Assembly: GCA_903821805.1 (NCBI GenBank)
Contig: CAIJNA010000131.1
Span: forward strand, 1-11,563
Origin: an uncultured Campylobacterota bacterium
Lineage (GTDB): Bacteria > Campylobacterota > Campylobacteria > Campylobacterales > Arcobacteraceae
Length of the DNA stretch: 11,563 bases
Direction: 5' to 3'
Position 1 is the stretch's first letter, and every line of letters starts with the position of its first letter. Below the pieces are notes generated by a model that saw only the letters and a list, made by a program, of their open reading frames with translations, searched no databases and was not told where the DNA came from. Below, in pieces: positions 6,632 to 11,563 of the stretch. Both the position numbers and the translations under genes were made by a program.

Positions 6632-8566
6632 TTACTGAGCAATAATAGTTGGAACTATCATTGGATATTTTTTATATTTTCTCAAACAGTGTTTTCTAAC
6701 TGTTTTTCTTAATTCGTCTTCTAGAAGTCTATTGTTTTCTAAAATACCTTCTTTTGCATGAGTTAAGAAATGTTCAAGCATATCTTCAACTTCTTTTGCG
6801 AAGTATTTTTCATTTCTAACATCAACCAAACCAAAAGACATAACTTTTGGTGCAGCTACTATTTTTCTTTCGCTAATACTAATTTGAGCAACAATCATAA
6901 CCATACCTTCGTTTGCCATAGTTTGTCTATCAAGAACTACATCATCAGCTATTTTTACATTATTTTGATTGTCGATGTATGTTTTTCCAGTTTTAACTGT
7001 TTTAACTTTTTTCATAAATTTAGGTGTAATTTCAACTTGCTCACCATCACTTAGAATGTAAACATTTCTTTCAAGAACTCCACAATCAATTCCCGTTTGT
7101 GAATGTTTTACTACGTGATTATATTCACCGTGGATTGGTAAGAAATACTTAGGTTTTACAAGTCTAAGCATAAGTTTTTGCTCTTCTTGACTTGCATGTC
7201 CAGAAACGTGAATATCTGCATAATCTTGATAAGCAACTTTTGCGCCAGCTTTTAAAAGTTGATTAATTATTTCAGAAACACTTCCTTCGTTACCTGGAAT
7301 TGCTTTTGCAGAAAGAATAATTTGATCTTCTGGTTTAATTTTTATATGTCTGTGTTCATGAATAGACATTCTAAATAATGCACTCATAGTTTCACCTTGA
7401 CTTCCAGTTGTAACTATTAAAATTTCTTTGTCTTGGAATTTATTTACTTCGTGAGCATCGATAAAGTTATCCTTGGAATATTTTAAATACCCCAAGTTGA
7501 TTGCAACATCAATATTCTTTTCCATACTTCTACCAATAACACAAATTTTTCTACCATATTTAATAGCAACATCCATTGCTTGAGCTACCCTGTGTAAGTT
7601 AGAACTAAATGTAGACATAATAACTCTACCTTTAGAAGCTGCGAATATTCTCTCAAATGTTGGTCCAACTGTTTTTTCAGTTCTTGTAAATCCTGAACCA
7701 TGTGAATTTGTACTATCACTTAAAAGTGCCAATACACCCTTTTCGCCATAATATGCAAATCTATGTAAGTCAGTAGGGTATCCATCAACTGGCGTATGAT
7801 CGATTTTAAAATCTCCAGTATGTATAATAGTTCCAGCTTCACAAGTGATAGCAAGAGATGAGCAATCTATAATAGAGTGAGTGATATGCATCCACTCAAC
7901 TTCAAAATCTCCGATTTTAATAGGTTTTCTTTTTTGTATTGCTCTGAAATAACTTCTGTGTTGTCTCATTTTATGCTCATCAAACTTAGCACCAATCATT
8001 TCCAAAGGAAGCGGTGTACCATAAACTGGAACTTGTATCTCTTTAAAGAAATAAGCCATAGCACCAATATGATCTTCGTGTGCATGCGTGATACAAATTC
8101 CAGCTATTTTGCTTCTAATTTGTCTAAGGTAAGTAAAATCTGGAATCAAAATATCTACTCCATGCATACTACCGTCTGGAAAACTCATACCAACGTCAAT
8201 AATAATAGCACTTGTGTCAGTTTCGATAACCATCATGTTTCCACCGATTTCACCTAGTCCACCAAGTGGTGTTATTTTAACGCTTGCATTTGTTTTTAGA
8301 TTTAATTTATTGTGTGGATTAAGTCTGTCTTTTTGAATTTTTTCATTAATTTCGAATGCTTTTTTAGTATCGTTTGTCCATCCATTGCCAGATAGTGGTG
8401 GCTTTTTCTTTTGTGGAATTGTTTGACCATTTGGTTCTTTAGTTTCTGTATTTGTTGTTGTAGCTGGTGTTTGAATTTTGATTTCAGCCACATTTGTAGC
8501 TTCATTTGTTGTTGTATTATTATTGTCTAATGCAACATTATAATTTTCATTATTTGTGTTTTCCAT
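6632..8566 (-). CDS. rnj: ribonuclease J
   Basis: RNase J is a metallo-beta-lactamase/beta-CASP ribonuclease with 5'-to-3' exonuclease and endonuclease activity; in Helicobacter and relatives it is the main mRNA decay enzyme. The metal site is complete: HAHEDH at 161-166, His230 in HITHS, Asp252 in HTGDFKID, and His479 in PIHGEYNH. The beta-CASP part includes VSGHASQEEQ (454-463), a hallmark of RNase J. The 644 residues exceed the ~555 of Bacillus RNase J1 because about 90 residues precede the first strand (VKITPLGGLGEIGGN at 96-110). This stretch is low-complexity, rich in Asn and Thr, then Lys and Pro, and probably disordered; an N-terminal extension is also known in H. pylori RNase J. GAGGA upstream supports the ATG at 8564-8566. 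It follows rsmA by 54 nt and precedes kdsD by 29 nt. Confidence 0.96.
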   Translation of the reverse strand: MENTNNENYNVALDNNNTTTNEATNVAEIKIQTPATTTNTETKEPNGQTIPQKKKPPLSGNGWTNDTKKAFEINEKIQKDRLNPHNKLNLKTNASVKITPLGGLGEIGGNMMVIETDTSAIIIDVGMSFPDGSMHGVDILIPDFTYLRQIRSKIAGICITHAHEDHIGAMAYFFKEIQVPVYGTPLPLEMIGAKFDEHKMRQHRSYFRAIQKRKPIKIGDFEVEWMHITHSIIDCSSLAITCEAGTIIHTGDFKIDHTPVDGYPTDLHRFAYYGEKGVLALLSDSTNSHGSGFTRTEKTVGPTFERIFAASKGRVIMSTFSSNLHRVAQAMDVAIKYGRKICVIGRSMEKNIDVAINLGYLKYSKDNFIDAHEVNKFQDKEILIVTTGSQGETMSALFRMSIHEHRHIKIKPEDQIILSAKAIPGNEGSVSEIINQLLKAGAKVAYQDYADIHVSGHASQEEQKLMLRLVKPKYFLPIHGEYNHVVKHSQTGIDCGVLERNVYILSDGEQVEITPKFMKKVKTVKTGKTYIDNQNNVKIADDVVLDRQTMANEGMVMIVAQISISERKIVAAPKVMSFGLVDVRNEKYFAKEVEDMLEHFLTHAKEGILENNRLLEDELRKTVRKHCLRKYKKYPMIVPTIIAQ

Positions 8567-8595
8567 ATTTTCCTCTTTAGTATAGTTATTATTGA

Positions 8596-8619
8596 TATTT
8601 TGACATTTTCGTCAAAATA
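8596..8619. repeat. 9-bp perfect hairpin between rsmA and rnj
   Basis: TATTTTGAC at 8596-8604 and its exact reverse complement at 8611-8619 flank a six-base loop, one base after the rsmA stop codon. In minus-strand RNA the hairpin would sit about 30 nt before the rnj start. The sequence after it is mixed A/T/C with no U-run, so it is not an ordinary terminator. It may act as a 3'-end stabiliser for rsmA, a processing site, or a partial attenuator (inference). Confidence 0.6.
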
Positions 8620-8620
8620 C

Positions 8621-9394
8621 TTATAGTGTCGTGTAAATTTGGCTATACAAAGATGAACTTAGTTCATGTGGTCTTAGGTTTTCATTTATATTTAGTTCAA
8701 TAAATAGATTTGATAAAACATCTTTATCGTATCTAGAAGAGAGATTTTTTATCAGTTTTTTTCTTGGTTGAGAAAAAGCAACTTTTAGAAATTTATTAAA
8801 TTTACTATCGATACTTTTTGACATATCTTTGCTTAGAAAGATAACCGAAGAATCCACTTTTGGTGGTGGATTAAAACTTGTTGGAGGAACTTCTACAACT
8901 ACTTCTCTTTTTAGACAAAGTAGTTCAGAAATAACACCCAAGGCAGAAAAATCACTATTCCCAGAAGTAACTGTAAATTTATCAGCAACTTCCTTTTGAA
9001 CCATAACGATAATGTTCTCACAATTATTATCGTCAAATGCATTTAAAATTATATTTGTCGCTATATAGTAAGGAAGATTTGCGATCAAGTCATACTTCTC
9101 TTCATGTAGCGATGAGTTTTCATTCCAGACCTCTAGAACGTCAGTTAAGACTAAATCTAGTTTTCCAGAACTTATCTCATTTATAAATTCAACCATTAAG
9201 ATAGAGTACAAGTCTCTATCGACCTCATAAGCTTTCACATCTTTGTACTTGACAAGTTGTTTTGTCAAATCACCTAAGCCAGGCCCAATTTCAACAACTT
9301 TATTGTTGTTTTTGGGCATCGATTCGATGATTTTAATAAGTACAGACTCATCCTTTAGGAAATTTTGCCCGTATTTCTTTTTTGCTTTTATCAT
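8621..9394 (-). CDS. rsmA: 16S rRNA dimethyladenosine transferase RsmA (KsgA)
   Basis: RsmA uses S-adenosylmethionine to dimethylate two adjacent adenosines near the 3' end of 16S rRNA (A1518/A1519 in E. coli) during small-subunit assembly. The 257-residue protein begins with KKYGQNFLKD, whose QNFL is a family hallmark. It has the SAM-binding motif EIGPGLGDLT at 35-44, the acidic ribose-binding residue in YEVDRD (56-61), catalytic motif IV NLPYY at 106-110, and VPPTSFNPPPKVDS in the C-terminal part. The length is normal. The ATG at 9392-9394 has AAGG eight bases upstream. The Erm antibiotic-resistance methylases share this fold, but QNFL, the housekeeping setting and the family-typical C-terminus point to RsmA. 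It appears to be the first gene of the six-gene minus-strand operon, 70 nt downstream of alaC. Confidence 0.96.
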   Translation of the reverse strand: MIKAKKKYGQNFLKDESVLIKIIESMPKNNNKVVEIGPGLGDLTKQLVKYKDVKAYEVDRDLYSILMVEFINEISSGKLDLVLTDVLEVWNENSSLHEEKYDLIANLPYYIATNIILNAFDDNNCENIIVMVQKEVADKFTVTSGNSDFSALGVISELLCLKREVVVEVPPTSFNPPPKVDSSVIFLSKDMSKSIDSKFNKFLKVAFSQPRKKLIKNLSSRYDKDVLSNLFIELNINENLRPHELSSSLYSQIYTTL

Positions 9395-9420
9395 AATTTA
9401 TACCTTAAAAGCTAGGGAGT

Positions 9421-9453
9421 GTATCAAAATAAGACTTATAATATCTTTGATAC
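9421..9453. repeat. 8-bp inverted repeat over the likely rsmA promoter
   Basis: GTATCAAA at 9421-9428 and its reverse complement at 9446-9453 enclose 17 bases that contain the candidate rsmA -10 box. Within the spacer a smaller palindrome (ATAAG-T-CTTAT on the minus strand) is nested, so a bulged hairpin could also form in a read-through transcript from alaC. There is no terminal U-run on the minus strand. Either a protein-binding site or an RNA hairpin is possible; the sequence does not decide. Confidence 0.45.
9435..9443 (-). promoter_or_regulatory. candidate -10 region of the rsmA operon promoter
   Basis: The minus strand reads TATTATAAG, offering TATTAT (9438-9443) or TATAAG (9435-9440) as -10 box. 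Transcription would start near 9430, giving a leader of about 35 nt before rsmA. It lies in the spacer of the inverted repeat at 9421-9453. The position is sensible, but the box is not a perfect match and read-through from alaC cannot be excluded. Confidence 0.4.
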
Positions 9454-9464
9454 TAGCAACCCGA

Positions 9465-10682
9465 TTAGTTTTTAGTTTCATATTGACTTAAAAAAGTTTT
9501 GATATTTTTTGCTGCTTGTCTAATTCTTTTATCATTTTCAATAAGTGCAATTCTTACATATTGATCACCATATTCGCCGAAACCAATTCCAGGAGCAACT
9601 GCAACACCAGCTTCAACAAGCAATTTTTTACTAAACTCTAAACTTCCAAGATGCGCTACACAATCTGGAATTTTAGCCCATACAAACATTGTTGCTCTAT
9701 TTTTTCTTAACTGCCATCCTGCTTTTCCGAATGCTTCAATTAAAACATCTTGTCTGTGATTATATTTTTCAGTAATCTCTTCAACACATGCCTGGTCACC
9801 ATTTAAAGCAACTGTAGCTGCTACTTGGATTGGTGTAAACATTCCATAATCAAGCCAAGATTTAATTTTTTGTAATGCTCCAATTAGCTTTGTATTTCCA
9901 ACAAAGAATCCAACTCTCCAACCGGCCATATTATAAGATTTACTAAGAGTAAAGCTTTCAACTGCAACATCAAGAGCGCCAGGAACTTCCATAATTGAAG
10001 GAGTTTTATATCCGTCAAATGTTAAATCGCCATATGCGATATCTGAAATAATATAGAATCTTTCTCTTTTTGCCATAGCAACAATTCGAACATAAAACTC
10101 TGGTGTTACAGTTGCTGTTGTTGGATTATGAGGGAAATTTACTACAACATATTTTGGTTTAGGAGAACTTCCTTTGAAAACTTTTTCAAGATCTTCAAAA
10201 AATCTATCTTCGTCTACCTTGTAGTCCTCATCAAATATAAGTTCAAATTTAACTACATTTCCACCTGCAAGAATAAATGCGTAACTATGAATTGGGTAAG
10301 TTGGATCTGGAACAACCGCAACATCACCAGGATTTGTAATAGCGTACGCCAAATGAGCATAACCTTCTTTACTTCCCATAGTAGCAACACATTGTGTTTG
10401 TGGATCAAGATCTACATTATATCTTCTTTTGTACCAGTCAGCGATTGCTGACAAAAGTTTTGGTATACCCTTTGATACAGAATAACCATGAACCTTAGTT
10501 TTTTGAGCAGATTCTACTAATTTTTCTCTGATGTGTTCTGGAGTGTCTCCATCTGGATTTCCCATTGAGAAGTCAATAACATCTTTACCGGCTCTTCTTT
10601 CAGCCATTTTTAATTCACCAACTTGAGCAAAAACATATTTAGGTAATCTTTTTATTCTATCAAATTCTATTTCGTCAAACAT
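9465..10682 (-). CDS. alaC: AlaC-type aminotransferase (class I/II, PLP-dependent)
   Basis: A cytosolic fold-type I aminotransferase that resembles E. coli AlaC (glutamate-pyruvate aminotransferase, alanine synthesis) over its whole length as I recall that sequence. Examples are RLPKYVFAQVGELKMAERR near the start, IDFSMGNPDGDTP at 36-48, HGYSVSKGIP at 65-74, and GSLEFSKKLL and GIGFGEYGD near the end. Catalytic residues: Lys248 in TLSKSYNMAGWR forms the Schiff base with pyridoxal phosphate, Asp214 in SDIAYGD binds its ring nitrogen, Asn186 in FPHNPT its hydroxyl, and Arg377 in QYVRIAL the substrate carboxylate. The protein has 405 residues. A 17-residue in-frame extension is rejected because AAGGA (10690-10694) sits seven bases before the ATG at 10680-10682 and the family starts there. 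Aspartate or LL-diaminopimelate aminotransferase are the alternatives often given to this subfamily, so the substrate is less certain than the family. Confidence 0.9.
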   Translation of the reverse strand: MFDEIEFDRIKRLPKYVFAQVGELKMAERRAGKDVIDFSMGNPDGDTPEHIREKLVESAQKTKVHGYSVSKGIPKLLSAIADWYKRRYNVDLDPQTQCVATMGSKEGYAHLAYAITNPGDVAVVPDPTYPIHSYAFILAGGNVVKFELIFDEDYKVDEDRFFEDLEKVFKGSSPKPKYVVVNFPHNPTTATVTPEFYVRIVAMAKRERFYIISDIAYGDLTFDGYKTPSIMEVPGALDVAVESFTLSKSYNMAGWRVGFFVGNTKLIGALQKIKSWLDYGMFTPIQVAATVALNGDQACVEEITEKYNHRQDVLIEAFGKAGWQLRKNRATMFVWAKIPDCVAHLGSLEFSKKLLVEAGVAVAPGIGFGEYGDQYVRIALIENDKRIRQAAKNIKTFLSQYETKN

Positions 10683-10689
10683 ATTATTT

Positions 10690-10694
10690 TCCTT
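10690..10694 (-). promoter_or_regulatory. ribosome binding site deciding the alaC start
   Basis: AAGGA on the minus strand, seven bases before the ATG at 10680-10682. The longer frame, starting 51 bases upstream, would place this site inside the coding sequence. Confidence 0.8.
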
Positions 10695-10722
10695 CTTGGA
10701 GATTAATTTTAAATTTTCGTGA

Positions 10723-10728
10723 ATTCTA
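10723..10728 (-). promoter_or_regulatory. candidate -10 box of the alaC promoter
   Basis: TAGAAT on the minus strand, preceded by GC and by T-runs spaced about a helical turn apart, in the Campylobacterota style. The expected start near 10716 gives a leader of about 34 nt with a good ribosome binding site. A second box, TATGAT, lies further upstream around 10754-10759 and could serve instead. Confidence 0.55.
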
Positions 10729-10753
10729 GCCAAAAAATCCTTTTAAGCCAAAA
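10728..10753. repeat. short direct repeat upstream of alaC
   Basis: AGCCAAAA occurs at 10728-10735 and again at 10746-10753, 18 bases apart on the same strand (TTTTGGCT as read towards alaC). The pair abuts the candidate -10 box. It may be two regulator half-sites, or chance in AT-rich DNA. Confidence 0.3.
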
Positions 10754-10783
10754 TCATACTTCATGTGTAGTTTTATTATTATG

Positions 10784-11563
10784 CTAATTATTTCTAAAAA
10801 TAGTAGATACTGTTACTACAAGACCTCTTTTAATATTAAATAATGAGTATCTATCACCAATTTTTGCATATTTAGAATTTCTAGGAACGCTTACTTTAAT
10901 TCCATCATAAACTCTATCCATTTCAATTGTTCCAAGAGCATTTAATTCATTATCATAAAAAGATATTTTTGGAACCCAACTGTTTAACTTGTTGCTAGCT
11001 ATAATCAATTCTGTAGCGTCTTTTAACAATAAAGTGTATGGCTGTAAAGGAATTTGTAATGGAGTTTTTTGGTTTGGTATTACGCGGATAATGTCATTTA
11101 ATATTCCATTTTTAGCATCAATTGAATATTCCCATTTTGTTTGATCAATCTTATTGATATCTGTTAAATTAGCTGAAAATTTTGCTAATTCTGTTTGCAA
11201 AGCAAGAGGATCTAATACAGAATCAGCTTTAAATCTTATTTTCCATACCAAAGTACCATTTGTATTTTTGATAAAATCTGTAAAATAATACGAGTATCCA
11301 AGATTTGCCAATACCTCTTTTAGAATCTTAAAGCCTTTTTTATGATTGTCTTTAATGCTGAATGAAACTGTAATCTCTGTTTGTTCATTTACAATTAAAT
11401 TTATTAACTCTTCTTTTTTTAACGCAACAAGAAGGTTATTGTAATTAATATTTTTATTAAGAATAAATTGTGTCTCGTCTTTTAGAATTTCATTGATTAG
11501 ATTCGCATGAAGATCGTACGATTCTTGTCCAACAAGATTCAAAATTTTATCATTGATAGCATC
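10784..11563 (-). CDS. unrecognised protein, C-terminal part; start beyond the window
   Basis: The frame is open from the right edge to the TAA at 10784-10786, giving 259 visible residues. A TTG at 11540-11542 could be read as a start, but seven sense codons continue upstream to the edge and no Shine-Dalgarno precedes it, so the gene is better treated as truncated. The visible part has no membrane helix and no motif I recognise. It appears to mix alternating beta strands with helices, for instance TEITVSFSI, GTLVWKIRFKAD and TKWEYSIDA, and ends with a strand-rich segment (KISFYDNELNALGTIEMDRV to LVVTVSTIF). There are no cysteines in the visible part. That could suit an exported protein whose signal peptide is off-window, but this is only inference. 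From memory, C. jejuni has a putative periplasmic protein beside the orthologous aminotransferase (Cj0151c-Cj0150c), which this may match; I cannot verify it. The 101-nt gap and a separate promoter before alaC suggest loose coupling. Confidence 0.8.
   Translation of the reverse strand, partial: DAINDKILNLVGQESYDLHANLINEILKDETQFILNKNINYNNLLVALKKEELINLIVNEQTEITVSFSIKDNHKKGFKILKEVLANLGYSYYFTDFIKNTNGTLVWKIRFKADSVLDPLALQTELAKFSANLTDINKIDQTKWEYSIDAKNGILNDIIRVIPNQKTPLQIPLQPYTLLLKDATELIIASNKLNSWVPKISFYDNELNALGTIEMDRVYDGIKVSVPRNSKYAKIGDRYSLFNIKRGLVVTVSTIFRNN

Noticed and set aside
5731..6645. Plus-strand open frames across kdsD
   Set aside because: They are antisense to a gene with complete catalytic motifs, lack ribosome binding sites and show no recognisable domains.
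8302..8505. 67-residue minus-strand frame inside rnj
   Set aside because: It is a shifted reading of the RNase J N-terminal extension; its Lys/Gln-rich composition comes from the low-complexity DNA, and it has no ribosome binding site.
8579..8584. TATACT as a -10 box for rnj on the minus strand
   Set aside because: Transcription would begin within the rnj Shine-Dalgarno sequence, leaving no usable leader, so it is more likely chance.
10683..10733. Seventeen-residue N-terminal extension of the aminotransferase
   Set aside because: A good ribosome binding site lies inside this stretch, the candidate -10 box overlaps it, and orthologues begin at the downstream Met.
1..11563. Mobile element, phage, CRISPR, toxin-antitoxin or defence system
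   Set aside because: All confidently read genes but one are core housekeeping genes; there are no transposase, integrase, nuclease-effector or spacer-repeat patterns, and composition is even throughout.

Overview
The window is an AT-rich piece of a bacterial chromosome and looks like a core housekeeping region of a member of Campylobacterota (the former Epsilonproteobacteria). Evidence for this is the very low GC content, TATAAT-type -10 boxes without an evident -35 box behind T-rich stretches, an RNase J with a long N-terminal extension, HemJ in place of HemG/HemY, and the cluster rsmA-rnj-kdsD-rluB. An Arcobacter- or Sulfurimonas-like organism is my best guess. The genus is inferred, not shown.

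Layout, left to right. (1) 1-2132, minus strand: gap followed by pgk, two consecutive glycolysis/gluconeogenesis genes; the 3' end of pgk is off the window. (2) 2133-2257: divergent intergenic region with a strong candidate promoter for nadD, a weaker one for gap, and a perfect 10-bp inverted repeat. (3) 2258-3117, plus strand: nadD and rsfS, overlapping, with rsfS on a TTG start. They end at a compact terminator shared with the convergent minus-strand operon. (4) 3127-9394, minus strand, transcribed right to left: rsmA, rnj, kdsD, rluB, rarA, hemJ. The spacing is tight, with 4-, 17- and 4-nt overlaps in the last four genes, so this is probably one transcription unit. (5) 9465-10682, minus strand: alaC-type aminotransferase with its own candidate promoter. 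(6) 10784-11563, minus strand: the C-terminal part of an unrecognised protein whose start is beyond the window.

The genes serve central metabolism (Gap, Pgk, AlaC), NAD synthesis (NadD), ribosome assembly and RNA maturation (RsfS, RsmA, RluB, RNase J), Kdo precursor synthesis for the outer membrane (KdsD), replication-fork maintenance (RarA) and haem synthesis (HemJ). There is no mobile element, CRISPR array, tRNA or rRNA, no gene-free stretch over 300 bases, and no frameshifted gene. I found no undescribed system. The points most worth checking are the cofactor-site residues of GAPDH, three intergenic inverted repeats near likely promoters or the rnj leader, the extra membrane helix of HemJ, and the unidentified protein at the right edge.
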